This document shows, one piece after another, positions 1 to 11,539 of a stretch of 64,000 nt of DNA. Numbering within the stretch: position 1 is the stretch's first letter; each line of letters begins with the position of its first letter. Source of the DNA: Vitis vinifera (Eukaryota > Streptophyta > Magnoliopsida > Vitales > Vitaceae); the NCBI RefSeq assembly GCF_030704535.1, contig NC_081818.1:24777001-24841000 (forward strand), given 5' to 3'. Made by a program: the position numbers and the translations under genes. Below the pieces are notes generated by a model that was not told where the DNA came from, did not search any database, and saw only the letters and a program-made list of their open reading frames with translations.

Positions 1-245
1 AACAGTTTTTAGCCAAGGATTCGATAAGATTGCAATATGCAGATTTGGTTTGCAAGCTTGAAAGGTTTTTTGGAGTCTTTATGTCTTTCTAAGCCTTTAG
101 GGTGATGTTTTTGTATCGAGTTATGGGTTGTTGTTTCTCTTTTCTTTTTCTTGCCTTTTAGCTCTATTTTTATACTCTGTGTGTACTTTGTGCACCTTTT
201 TCAACAGCTTTCAATATATTTGTTTAGTTTACCTATTAAAAAACA
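1..245 (+). repeat. LINE-like 3' tail
   Basis: T-rich stretch with the order seen at 3' ends of plant L1-type LINEs: a run of text such as TGTGTACTTTGTGCACC, then TTCAATATATTTG, then a short poly(A) after CCTATT. No coding capacity was seen. It abuts a LINE coding fragment in the opposite orientation, so it is probably a separate truncated copy. The call rests on composition and on similar tails elsewhere in this window (around 51900, 52150 and 55640). Confidence 0.35.
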
Positions 246-1080
246 TCAATCTCGGGTGCCATTTCCTTGTCTAATTGAAACACTGTATTGTGAATCTCCT
301 CCTGTTGAAATGGGGTGATCCAACCATGCAACACTCTATGCTGAAATGGAAGACGAATCCAATCCTTTTAACCTTCTAAGAATCACCCAAAGTTTTGGAG
401 TATAACTTTCCAAGAAAATGCACTATCTCCTCAGAGATGTTTCCAATGTTATCTAGAATTACCCCTTCTTCCCACACCAAAGACTTTATGAAGTTTCTGT
501 TTTGCCTACCATTGGCTACCCTATGAAAAAACTTAGAGTTGCAATCCTCTTCTTTTATCCATTTGATTCTAGCCTTTTGCCTCCAATACACCTCTTCCTT
601 TAACAAATTTTCTAGTTCCACTCTCCTTAAGGCCCTCATTGTTAAAAGTTTTGAAGTCAAATTCCTTACTGCTGACTATCATCAATGCTAACAATGTTTG
701 TAAGAATGTTCTTTTTCTCTTTAAATCTTCGAAAGACACAATATTCCAATTTTTCAGCTTTGATTTGACAAATCGTATCTTCTTCATGAATTTATTATTC
801 CCATCCTACAACTTGACACTCATTCCACCATAAACCAAAATTTTCGTTCAAAACTGGTTATAACAACCAAATGTTTTCAAACCTAAATGGGGTATAACAC
901 TCATTCCCCATTTAAATGGATTGGTGTCTAGGACAATTGGGCAATAATCAAAGGTCAATTTGGGAAGCACTTCTTAGAGGCTTTGAGGGAACCCTTGCTT
1001 CCACTTATTTGAATACAAAAATCCATCCAACCTCTTGCAAACAAGGAATTCTTGCATGTTTGACCATGTGAAAGATCCAT
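246..1080 (-). pseudogene. LINE (L1-type) retrotransposon fragment, endonuclease end to start of RT
   Basis: Broken minus-strand reading frames match the linker between the endonuclease and reverse transcriptase of plant L1 elements. Around 1075-960 the frame reads like the endonuclease C-terminus (RLDGFLYSNKW, then DYCPIVLDTNPFKWG). At 787-569 is VKSKLKNWN. At 660-376 are YWRQKARIKWIKEEDCNSKF and FHRVANGRQNRNFI. The fragment stops near 250, where the RT signature KAPGPDGF would be expected but is degraded. Frameshifts and stops between these blocks, and the missing RT core, show a dead copy. It lies antisense to the SUVH4 gene, probably in its intron. Confidence 0.75.
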
Positions 1081-1979
1081 TTCTAAGAGGATCCTTAAGT
1101 TAAAAATGATCCTTAAGGTTTTAGCCAATCAAAAGCAATGTCGCCAATCAAGTTAATTTAAAGTCTTTTTGCGGTCTATAAATTGTTAAAGAGTGCACCA
1201 ATACAAAACACAGGCAACCAGTAAAAAGATGTCAAGTTTAGAAGAATTATGCATTGGTCAAGATTTTTAGAATTAGTCAAATCTGATCTGCAATGAAGCT
1301 TTGCTAACATCAAGGAAAAAGAATATTCTTCTAAGCATGAAAAGGTACAATATTGGGATCATACTAAGATTATGACAATGCTGTTCAAGTTTCTTCCAAA
1401 TTAATATTATCTATTGTAAACTTGTAAAGGATAGTAAAGGAGCCCCTAGTGAGAGATAGCTGCTAACAAACTAAACCAAACTTTGTATTTGGATATTTAG
1501 GCTTCACTAGGTTTAAGAAAGTGCAAGTCTCTTATTCCAAGGGATGAACAATAGGCATCTATAGCTTGTTGTCTCTTAAGGGCTTTGATATAACGATCCC
1601 TGAATGTTGACTCACTATACATGGTTTTGAGAAAATAAACCAAAGGACTTTCTCGAAAGTTGTGGGAGCATGGGAAAGAAAGAAAGAAAAAGTTGATTGT
1701 TTTGTCTTTTGAAATAATTTGCATCAATTATGCTAACATCTTGAAAGACACAAATTTGGAAAATGAAACTATGTTAGCGTTGATGCCCTTGTGTAATGGG
1801 CCAATCATCTTCTTTTACAGGCTTATCAGATTAAGCTTGGACCGGGTTTGGGCCCTGCTCATTAAGAAAACGGCCTTGATACTTGTACTCAAGCTTGGGT
1901 CAGAGATTTCATCAATAAGATCAAACAAGTGTCTTTACAAGCGGAGTGGAGCTGCTCATTTTTAGCTTTCTTCTCTACA
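1081..1979. other. Unassigned non-coding sequence
   Basis: No gene is recognised. The stretch is AT-rich. A short minus-strand open frame at 1497-1727 has no family I know. It ends at the left target duplication of the Copia element. If the SUVH4 gene begins left of the window, this is intronic. Confidence 0.5.
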
Positions 1980-1984
1980 CCTTT

Positions 1985-2192
1985 CGAAGAAATTGAGAAT
2001 CACTCTAATATTCATTCAATTGTATTGTTTACATAATCGGGTTCCTATTTAACATTTACACAAAGAGCAAAAAATGGAAAAAAAAATACAAATATGGAAA
2101 AAATAAAATCACACAAATCACCCACAATTGGGGCCTCAATCTTTCCCTCAATATCCTACAAATCACTATTCAAATTATACCGGATTTCCACA
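1985..2192 (-). repeat. 3' LTR of the Copia element
   Basis: 208 bp, near-identical to 6631-6823. On the element strand it starts TGTGGAAATCCGG and ends CTTCG instead of CTTCA. It is flanked on its outer side by the target duplication CCTTT (1980-1984). Confidence 0.95.
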
Positions 2193-2203
2193 CTCCCCCT
2201 CAA
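2193..2203 (-). other. Polypurine tract of the Copia element
   Basis: On the minus strand TTGAGGGGGAG sits directly against the start of the 3' LTR. This is the standard plus-strand primer position and a common plant Copia sequence. Confidence 0.9.
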
Positions 2204-2319
2204 GTTGGATCATAGATATTAATCATGTTCAACTTGCAAATAAAATCTTCAAAGCTTGATTTCTGTAACCTCTTGGTGAATATATCTGCCAATTGTTCCC
2301 TTGTAGGGATATGAGTCAT

Positions 2320-2802
2320 TCAAATAGTTCCCTTCTCAATGTTCTCCTTTATAAAGTGTTTATCCACTTCTATATGTTTGGTCTTGTCGTGTTGAACAGG
2401 ATTATGAGAAATACTAATGGCAGCTTTGTTGTCACAATAGAGTTTAATGGGAAGCTCTACTGTAATGTGTGGTTCTTCCAACAGTTTCTGCAACCATAGT
2501 CCTTCACACATACTTTGTGCAACTGCTCTGAATTCAGCCTTGGCACTGCTTCTGGCTACTACACTCTGCTTCTTATTTCTTCATGTTACTAGATTCCCCC
2601 AGACATAGGTATAGTAGCCTGTAGTAGACCTTCTGTCATTTGTTGATCCCACCCAATCTGCATCTGTATAGATCTCTACCTTTTTACTGTCACTCTTCTT
2701 AAAGAATAGTCCTCTCCCTGGAGAACCCTTTAGGTATCTGAGGATCTTATACATTGCTTCCAGATGACTTTCCTTTGGTGAATGCATGTATTGGCTAACC
2801 AC
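2320..2802 (-). pseudogene. Copia RNase H remnant
   Basis: Two blocks of minus-strand frame. At 2802-2581: YMHSPKESHLEAMYKILRYL and then IYTDADWVGSTNDRRSTTGY, the usual Copia RNase H entry. At 2511-2320: LPIKLYCDNKAAISI and HNPVQHDKTKHIEVDKHFI. A stop or frameshift lies between them. The order and spacing are those of a normal Copia pol C-terminus. Confidence 0.88.
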
Positions 2803-2862
2803 GCTTACGGCGAAAGCAATGTCTGGTCTAGTGTGAGAAAGGTAGATTAGTCTACCTACTAG

Positions 2863-3693
2863 TTACTGATATCTCTCTCTATCCACGGGTTTTTTGTCGC
2901 TTTCCGTCATTTTTCTTGCCTTGATAGGGGTATCGCTTGGCTTGCATCCCAACATGCCAATCTCAGTCAACAAGTCAAGTACATACTTTCTTTGGGAAAT
3001 ACTAATTCCCTTCCTTGATCTAGCGACCTCCATTCCTAGGAAATACCGCATTTGACCTAGATCTTTTACCTCAAATTCTGTGGCTAAGACCTTCATCCTC
3101 TCCACTTCTCCTGTGTCATCTCCAGTGAGAATGGTGTTATCGATATACACGATTACGATGGTCATCCTTCCATCGTTGAACCGCTTGAAGAACATAGTAT
3201 GATCCGACTGTCCCTATTGGTATACTTAGTTCTTAATCACCTTTGCAAATCTATCAAACCATGCTCTCGGTGATTGCTTGAGACCATACATAGATTTCTT
3301 CAATTTGTATACCCCAGTTTCTTCTTCTTCCTTACAGAACTCTGGTGGTAGTATCATAAACACTTTTTCTTCCAGCTCATCATTCAGAAAGGCATTCTTG
3401 ATATCAAACTGATGGAGTGGCTAGTCGAGGTTTGCTGCCAAGGATAAAAGAACTCGTATAGTGTTCAGCTTTGCCACTGGTGCAAATGTGTCGGTATAGT
3501 CGATGTCGTAGGTCTGAGTGAACCCCTTTGCAACCAGGCGGGCTTTGTATCGTTCTACTGTGCCATCCGCCTTATATTTCACTGTGAATACCCATTTACA
3601 GCCAACTAGTTTCTTCCCTCTGGGCAAATTCATCACTTCCAAGTCCCATTTTTTTCCAATGCCCTTATTTCTTCCATCACTGCCTCTTTCCAT
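2863..3693 (-). pseudogene. Copia reverse transcriptase remnant, altered active site
   Basis: At 3693-3421 the frame shows [30 protein letters not shown] and [17 protein letters not shown], typical of the RT N-terminal part. At 3195-2863 it shows VIVYIDNTILTGDD and the DLGQMRYFLGMEV motif. The catalytic motif expected in this family is YVDD; here it reads YIDN, so one catalytic aspartate is replaced by asparagine. The region between about 3200 and 3420 is shifted or stopped. Confidence 0.9.
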
Positions 3694-4001
3694 TCTGGAA
3701 TCTCCAAGGCTTTTTAAATGTTTTTAGGAATCTGTCTATAAAGGTTAGTTGTAAAAGCACGACACTTTGCAGAAAGAGCATTATAAGACACAAATTTCGA
3801 GATGAGATGGAGAGTACATGAACAAGGTTGTTTCCTAGGAGCAATGGGTAAGTCATCTGTTACCTGATCAGGATTGGAGCCAGACTCCCGAGGGGTTGGA
3901 ACTATCACTGGTTCTGACTCTTTTAGTGCTTCGGAGATCAGTGTCTCATCGGACTTCGATTTTGGCCTCCTTGAGTAGACGAGTGTTTCCCTATTTGTCT
4001 G

Positions 4002-4846
4002 TTATTTTGTATCTCCCCCTGAGTTTAAGTGTCCTTCTGTATTAGGCGAAGAGGTAGATATAAGGCACAGAGTGGATTTGAACATAGCAACATCGAGGTA
4101 GTCTAAGGTTAAGGGTGGTCTAGTTTCACTCACAGACTCCCCCTGAAGCGAGTAGTAGGGAGTATGCTCAAAAAATGTGACATCTAGGCTAGCATATAGC
4201 TTCTGTGAAATTGGGTCATAGCATTTGTAGCCCCCTTTTGTGTGAAAGAGTAGCCAAGAAAGACACATTTAAGCGCTCTGGGATCAAATTTGTTCCGCTT
4301 AGGTCCGTGAGTGTGGACAAACACAATGGACCCAAAGTCACGAAGTGGAAGATGTGCATCGAGTCTAGAATGAGGAAAAAACTCGTGGAATTTCTAGAGG
4401 GGTGTGACAAAAGATAGAACCTGACTAGGCATTCGGTTAAAAAGGCATGTGACTATCAAAATGGAGTCACCCTAAAATTGTGAGGGCATGTGAGAGGTAA
4501 ACAGGAAAGCACGAGCAACTTTAAGAATATGTCTATTTTTCCGTTCTGCAACCCCATTTTGCTAAGGGGTGTCAATGCAAGAACTTTGATACATAATACC
4601 ATTTTCTTGTAGATAAGTGCTCAAGGAGTGATTGAAATACTTAGTACCATTATCAGTACGAAGAATTTGAATTTTGGTGTGAAACTGAGTTTGTATCATA
4701 GAGTGAAAGTTCATGAAGACTGATCGAACCTCATTTTTATCAGTCAACAAATATACCCAACACAAGCGAATGTGATCATCCATAAAAGTAATAAACCATT
4801 TTTTTATGGGTCCTATTAGGGGTACGTGAGGGCCCCCATAGATCAC
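4002..4846 (-). pseudogene. Copia integrase remnant
   Basis: The catalytic core is visible at 4846-4562 with FMDDHIRLCWVYLLTDKNEV and ILRTDNGTKYF, carrying the first two acidic residues of the DDE triad. The glutamate region (NGVAERKNRHILKVARAF) lies in a shifted frame near 4555-4490. The post-integrase block at 4268-4002 contains GYKCYDPISQKLYASLDVTF. A degraded zinc-binding part probably occupies about 4900-5180. Confidence 0.85.
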
Positions 4847-5353
4847 TATGTATTAGAGTAAATGGTATGGATGGTCTATACTTAGATTTAGGAAAAGACG
4901 CTTGATGGTGTTTGGCAAGTTCACACACTTTACACTGAAAATCCCATGAAGCTTTATTTGAACATAGTGAAGGAAATAAATGTTTTAAGTACTAAAAACT
5001 AGGATGACCCATCCTTTTATGCCATAACAAAAGTTCATTGTCCTTAGGATGAGATGCAGAATTACAAACAGGAGGAGGACACTATCCACGTACATTAGTT
5101 TTGTCGAAGTAATATAGACCCTCACGTTCCTTAATAGTGCCAATCGTCTTCCCCAATGATAGGTCCTGAAAAACAAAATGAGATGGTAGGAATTTAGCTG
5201 AGCAATTAGACTTTTTGGTTAATTGGCTAATAGACAACAAATTGCAAGATAAATTAGGTACATGTAGGACAAGGTTGAGAGTAATAGACTCAGAAATACG
5301 AATACTCCCTTTGCCAGCAACTGGGGATAAAGTACCGTCTGCAATTTTTACTT

Positions 5354-5881
5354 TTAAATTACCGCACAGGGAAAGTATGTAGAAAATAAATGTTGAGTAT
5401 CAGTCATATGATCAGATGCACCAGAGTCGATAATCCAAGGAGTAATATGAGACATGGTGCTAAGTGCTGTCAGAAAGGTATCTTTTTGGGCCAAAGAACC
5501 AGAGGACAGAGTAGTAGAAGACTGACTAGAGGCTTGGAAATTAGAAAAAAACTCATATAATTTCGCAAGCTGGTCGGAATTAAACCCTACACTAGAAGTT
5601 GACTGACGAATTTCTGTGGGTGTTTTGTCTGCCTGGGCTTCGGTGGAGGCCTGATGAGTATAGGCTTTATTGGGTTGTCTGGGCTTCCAATCCGTAGGCT
5701 TGCCATGTAAAGTCCAGCAAGTGTATTTAGTGTGGCCCAGTTTCTTACAATGCTCACAATAAGTCCTCTTGGACTGTCTTAGGCCTGATTTAGATTGAGG
5801 CTCACTAGATCCAACATGAGGCCCACAGGTTAAAAGGGCTGAAGCCTCGGGCCCAGATGAGAGATGTTCCCTCAGCATCAC
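5354..5881 (-). pseudogene. Copia gag zinc knuckle and aspartic protease remnant
   Basis: This 175-codon frame carries a CX2CX4HX4C zinc knuckle (CEHCKKLGHTKYTC) followed about 90 residues later by the retroviral-type protease signature WIIDSGASDHMT. This is the usual gag-to-protease junction of Copia elements. The frame is open here but closed by stops on both sides. Confidence 0.9.
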
Positions 5882-6094
5882 TTTCCTTCTGCTTTCCTCT
5901 TATCGCACCTCAAAGAAAACCTCTCGGATGAAGGGCAACAACCGGCGACTGAGAACCCTGCTCCTGACGTCGTCAAGCTCACGGTTTAGTCCCGCTAGGA
6001 ACTCGAAGACCCTCTTGTTCTCTATCTTCTTCTTCAAGCTCACATTGTCACCCGTGCACTCCCATTCCTCTTCGCAGATGAGATCAAGATCTTG

Positions 6095-6589
6095 TCACAA
6101 ACCTAGCATCTTGGTGTAGTATTCCGTGACTTCCCGATCTCCTTGCTTCATCTGCCAGAGCCGAGTCTTGAGTTCAAAGATTTGGGAAGCATTCTCGACA
6201 TCGGAATATGTTTCCTGTATCGCATCCCACACATCCTTTACCGTCGGGAGGAACATATAAGTTTTTCCAATGGCTAGCTTCATGGAGTTAATCAAGCATG
6301 AGGTGATGAAGGAGCTTGCAGACCACCATTTCTGGGATGTTGCTACATCGGTCGGAGGTGGTCACTGAGTCTCACCAGTAAAAAGCCTTAACTTTCCCTT
6401 TCCGTCAATAACAAGCTTGATTGCTTGCGCCCACTCTCTGTAATTCTTATTGTTCAATTTTTCAACGGTAAGATGGAGTGGGGAGTTGTCGAATACACCG
6501 ACGGGGCCCATTGAGGAGTGTATCTCCGACTTTCTTTCATGGATTGCCAATTGACTGGACTCATGGTTGTCTCCTATTTGGACAGCCAT
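6095..6589 (-). pseudogene. Copia gag N-terminal remnant
   Basis: The frame begins about 40 bp inside the 5' LTR and shows LTVEKLNNKNYREWAQAIKL and then VWDAIQETYSDVENASQIFE with KTRLWQMKQGDREVTEYY, the Copia gag (UBN2/DUF4219-like) core. An in-frame TGA near 6359 and another near 6094 break it. Confidence 0.85.
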
Positions 6590-6618
6590 GGATTGATTAG
6601 GGTTTTAGAGCAAACACT

Positions 6619-6630
6619 GCTCTGATACCA
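6619..6630 (-). other. Primer binding site of the Copia element
   Basis: On the minus strand TGGTATCAGAGC directly follows the 5' LTR. This is the sequence complementary to the 3' end of initiator methionine tRNA used by most plant Copia elements. Confidence 0.93.
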
Positions 6631-6823
6631 TGAAGAAATTGAGAATCACTCTAATATTCATTCAATTGTATTGTTTACATAATCGGGTCCTTATTTAACA
6701 TTTACACAGAGAGCAAAAAATGAAAAAAATACAAATATGGAAAAAACAAAATCACACAAATCACCCACAATTGAGGCCTCAATATCCTACAAATCACCAT
6801 TCAAATTATACCGGATTTCCACA
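6631..6823 (-). repeat. 5' LTR of the Copia element
   Basis: 193 bp, flanked on the outer side by CCTTT (6824-6828). It starts TGTGGAAATCCGG and ends TTCTTCA on the element strand, which keeps the canonical TG...CA ends. Confidence 0.95.
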
Positions 6824-6828
6824 CCTTT

Positions 6829-7415
6829 AGTTTGAGTAGCTAAATGCATTTGCATATACATTACCTCTTTTCCTCTACAAGTTGATTAGACTCTTCTTTT
6901 GGTACTCTTTTTAAATTTTTATGTTTTCTTTTTACCTTATCTGCTCACTTGTTATTCCTTACTACCTCAAAAACTGGGGAATTTGCATTTTATTCCCAAC
7001 CTCTGTCAAGTTATCAAACTTCTTCTTTTGTGGCGAGGAGTTCTGTTTTCCAACATCCATGACCTAATCCTTACTCGCGTTGGTAGCCACTGAGGGCCTG
7101 TATCAGGTAGCAAGAGGTTGGGATGGGATGTGGATTTTCCAGTATGTCATCTATGATCTATCATAGCAAAAAAAAAAAAAAAAAGAGGAATCTTTACATC
7201 CTTTCAAGCACATTTGTTGTCATTTAGCCGCTTGCACTATTGTTGGTCTTTCTTGTTTCCTTTTTCATTTGTTCAATGTGCATCACTGAAGTTATTGTGT
7301 TTATTTAATGTTATTTTCTCCTCAAATCATCTCCTTTCAATTCAAAGTTGAATGCAGGTATCTCTATTTAGTCAACTGGTATGATTGGAACTTCCCTATA
7401 TTTCTAATGTTTCAG
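6829..7415. other. Non-coding, probably SUVH4 intron
   Basis: AT-rich sequence with a poly(A) run near 7167-7184 and a pyrimidine-rich end leading to a TTTCAG acceptor at 7410-7415. No exon of the SRA half of SUVH4 was found here in any frame. Confidence 0.55.
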
Positions 7416-10400
7416 GTTTTACATATTGCAATTCGATTAAAGTTTCCAAAAGTGTAAAGCTCCCCTCAAATGCCATTGGATGCAATTGCAAAGGAACTTG
7501 TACAGATCCCAGAACTTGTTCTTGTGCTATGCTTAATGGGTCAGACTTTCCATATGTGCATCGTGATGGTGGCAGGTGAGGAACATATATTATCAAAATT
7601 CCAAAACAATATTTGTTGTAATACATTTTGTACTGAGAATTTTCTTAAGCAAGAAGAATTCCTATTCACTGGTTCATATGTTTTATTAGGTTTCTCAGTG
7701 TAATAAGATGCAAGTAAAAGTGTTCTGGACAGATTTGAGGTCTTCGACTTGGTGACTTCCAAAAAACTTGAGTCCTAGTGTTCAAAGTAGATAAAAGATC
7801 TTTCAAAAGACAAAAGGCAAAAACAGATGTCTTTTTTGACATTAGTATATACAGAGTACAATTGTGAGATTGAACCAGTGCTGATAATTTGTTGGCATTG
7901 GACCTTACTAGATTTCATGTTAAGTTCAAACTTCCCTTACCTTTTTGTAATTGAGTTCAGAAACCCAAGCCCAATTTATTTGATAGGGGTTGTAACACAA
8001 AACAAACTGGCCTATCTTTCTTATATATAACAATAAGAAAATGTTGAAATAATATTAGTCATGTAATTAAATTAAATAATTCAAAGCATTAGTCATATTT
8101 AAAAATTAGATGGTAATTAACATGTCATTTGAATACACTTCTTGTTTTCTATTTTTAATAACAGAAAATGATAGTAACTTTTATATAAAATATAAGATGG
8201 AAATTTTCCATTATTGCTCACTAATAATAGTGGAAGCAATGGTGCAGAGTCAAAAAAGGATTCTTTGAGACTTATCTTAAAAATTAATGGTTTTCAAAAG
8301 CTGTTTAAAAGAAAGTTGAGATATTAAGAAAAATTATTATCTTAAATTTTTGAGGTTATTGTTAAATACATAAGATAAGCACATGCTTTTTATATACAGG
8401 TTACTATATTTTATATAGAAATTATTACTATTAATGATTTTTAAAAACAAGAAGCAGAAAGTGTATCCAAACATGTACTAAGTTAGCAATTGGTTTGGAT
8501 TCTGTAATTTATATTCATGGATTTGTTTCAATACACTTCTCCAAAAAAGACCTAGTTTAGTATTTTAAGAGGAGAGAAATGGCTTTACCATAGTTCAGTG
8601 TTCAACTATTTATGAATGGCAAAAGAAAACATAGAAGTAAAAAGAGTCTTAATAAAAGAAATGAGTTGCAACCCAAGTACCCAGGAAGCATACAAGGAAT
8701 GCCAAAGAGTGAAAATTAAAAAGAGAAGGAAAGAGAAAGCAATGGGTTACAACACCAAGCTCAGGACTTGTCTTGTCAAAGAAATCCAAGGGTTCAATAT
8801 TGTCATTTCTGGTAAAAAGCAGTTTTAGTAAAGTGTCCCTTTCCACCCCACAAATAATTTAAATTCTAGAGTTTCCAAAATAATGCACTATGACATTGGT
8901 TTCAAAACTTCAGATTACCATCTAAGTACCCTATATTTACATAAATAACAAATTGATGTTGGGTAAACCTGTCAACTGTATATTCAGGCTGTTCTGCTCA
9001 CTATTAAATCTCATGACTTGACTAAAGTCTTGGTTTTGAAGAGGCTGTATATTGCTGCCTATAATCAATAATTTGGATAAGGAACTGCAAACAATGTTAT
9101 GGCAATAAGAGCAAAAAAAGGAAAATCAACAAAAATAATGATAATAATATCAATATACTTACTATTTTGCTGACTGAGCTATTTTATTGATATAGTGCTT
9201 GTTCTAGTGGCTAATTTTATTTGGTTTTCTTTTGTGAAGTGACACTCTTGCCTTTTCTGCTTTTTTTTCCAGATTAATTGAAGCCAAGGATGTTGTGTTT
9301 GAATGTGGTCCAAAATGTGGCTGTGGACCTGGTTGTCTTAATCGGACATCTCAGAGGGGGCTAAAATATCGGCTTGAGGTTGTGTAACTATAGCTGATTG
9401 ATTATCTGCAATGCTCCTGTCTGGCACTGATTGTTGGTGTATTTTGTCTGGTATTTTTTTTAACTTTGATATGATCCTGGTGGATGTCAACAGGTCTTCC
9501 GCACTCCAAAGAAAGGGTGGGCTGTAAGATCTTGGGATTATATTCCTTCAGGAGCACCAATTTGTGAATATAAAGGAATACTTATGAGGACAGATGAATT
9601 AGATAATGTTTCTGATAATAATTATATTTTTGACATTGATTGCTTGCAAACAATGAGAGGGCTCGATGGAAGAGAGGTATTGTAACAATTATTCTACTAA
9701 TTTTTGTATGATACAACTTTTTATCTTTTTCCATTTCCCATGTCAATTAATCACTAATTTAGTGTAAAATTGTAAATTATTTGATGCAGATGGTTTTTTC
9801 TTCATGTCATGTTATATGTTCAGTTACATTTCTATTCAACAAAAGTTTGCTAAGCCTTTGAATAGAGGTTGTGAATCTTGTGTATCAAGGGCTCCAGTAT
9901 TATATGGGTCATCTCTCCCTTGCCAATATGGTCACTTGTAATTTCTTGCTGCTGGGTGTTTTGATGAAGTTCTGAAATCATGAAAGTGATACACAAAGGT
10001 TTTCTCTAGATGTAAAACAGATTATAACTTTGTCCAGATTGACCTAGTTTGCCTATTTTCAACCAAAAAGTTGCATTAGATGCCTGCTTATTAATTATTG
10101 AATGCTTATATTCTATGTTGTTCAGCCTTTTTTCCCCTTAATGCTATGCACCTTGTTCCCTGTGAAACTAATAATCCTGCGAAGAATTGTGTGATTGCTC
10201 ATGGACAGCAATCTTGGGAATGCCTCTGGATGCATTTATTATTGTGAATCTGCTCTGGGCCTAAGGTGCAGACCAGAAACCTTATTTTGTTTGGTTTATG
10301 GATCTTGTGGTAATGGAACTTAGACTTGGGGAATTTTAGTGTGGATCACAATATAACTCAAAGTGGGTGGATATTCTTAATGTTATGAAGCTTATGATGT

Positions 10401-11539
10401 ACTTGTGAAATGATTGATTGATGTAGGAACTCACTAAGAAATATAGTGTCAGGGATGCAATATTAATTGTTATTAGGCATTTGTACTTTGTGAGCACGTG
10501 CTGATCATCAGTAGAGTTGGTTCTTTTCTGTTCCTTGCTTTTAAGACTACCATGATAGATATTTTTGAGATTCATGATAGCACATCTGTGAAACAAGTGA
10601 ATATTGTCAGTCTTAGTTGTTTACTTATATTTTTCACTAAATAGGGTTCTTCCTTATGGTCCTTTTTCCCCTAACAGAGGCGATTTCGAGATGTATCCAT
10701 GCCTACAAGTACTGATGATCAGAAATCTGAAAGTGTGCCAGAGTTCTGCATTGACGCTGGTTCCACTGGAAATGTTGCAAGGTTCATTAATCACAGTTGT
10801 GAACCCAATCTCTTTGTTCAGTGTGTTTTGAGTTCACACCATGATGCCAAGCTTGCTCGAGTAATGCTATTTGCTGCAGACAACATACCTCCTTTGCAGG
10901 TTATTCACTACTCCCTCTCTGAACTAACTACTAATTTATTAGAGAAGCTTATTTCTGAAGAAAGAGAATGGAGTGCCATAAGCAGTTGTATATGCATTGC
11001 ACACATGCATGTGCACATACACATGTATAACTGTTTATATTTTGAGAAGAAAATGTTCATGCCTGCTGCTTGAGAGATGCTTGTTGCACTATGATGAAGT
11101 ATGCTTGTGGACTGGTGATAGTTGAGCCTCATAGTAGAGAGTGAAGTAATATGAGATTGGTCTATATACTCTGGTTTGTTCAGCATGCTAGGGTTCTTTG
11201 TTCTGGAGCTTCTAGGCCCATCTATTCAGGTCAATGTATCATCCAGGAAAGATAAATCAGGAGGTTCTTTTTTGATGATGGATCATGTTTGTCCTGTCCC
11301 TTGCATAAGCACAAAAGTTGATTATACGTGTTTGTCACATTTTTTCTCCCAAAATATTTGTTTACTTAATGTGAAATTTTATTGCCAAAATTTTTGTTGT
11401 CACTAACTATATTTCTTGCTTATAGGAGCTTACATACGACTATGGTTACACCCTTGACAGTGTCATGGGTCCTGATGGCAAGATAAAACAGATGCTATGC
11501 TTCTGTGGTGCAGCAGATTGCCGGAAACGCCTACTCTAG
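7416..11539 (+). CDS. SUVH4: SUVH4/KRYPTONITE-type histone H3K9 methyltransferase, 3' part
   Basis: SUVH4 deposits H3K9me2 in the nucleus and works with CHG DNA methylation. Exons: 7416-7575, 9273-9378, 9494-9676, 10678-10899 and 11426-11539, all with AG/GT borders and joined phases, giving about 261 residues to a TAG stop. Exon one encodes the pre-SET cysteines (GCNCKGTCTDPRTCSCAM). Exon two continues them (FECGPKCGCGPGCLNRTSQ). Exons three and four hold the SET core (GWAVRSWDYIPSGAPICEY, NYIFDIDCLQ, ARFINHSCEPNLFVQ). The last exon has ELTYDYGY and the post-SET cysteines (CFCGAADC). All core catalytic motifs look intact. The first visible exon begins in phase 1, so an upstream exon is required, but no SRA (methyl-cytosine reader) domain exists in the 7.4 kb to the left. 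I infer that the 5' half lies outside the window. Another SUVH member is possible but the sequence is closest to SUVH4. Confidence 0.93.

Larger units (their letters stand above)
1985..6823 (-). mobile_element. Complete but inactive Ty1/Copia LTR retrotransposon
   Basis: The element reads right to left. A 5' LTR (6631-6823) is followed directly by a tRNA-iMet-type primer binding site, then gag, protease, integrase, reverse transcriptase and RNase H remnants in Copia order, a purine tract, and a 3' LTR (1985-2192). The 5-bp target duplication CCTTT is intact at 1980-1984 and 6824-6828. LTRs begin TGTGGAAATCC on the element strand; the 5' LTR ends in CA while the 3' LTR end has mutated to CG. 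The LTRs differ by substitutions and a roughly 12-bp indel (the 3' LTR has an extra TCTTTCCCTCAA-like block), so the insertion is not recent. Several stops and frameshifts make it non-autonomous. It is antisense to SUVH4. Confidence 0.95.

Noticed and set aside
1497..1727. Minus-strand open frame of 76 codons with text such as FRDRYIKALKRQQAIDAY
   Set aside because: No recognised family, no matching neighbouring exon, and it lies between two mobile elements. Possible captured exon, but unsupported.
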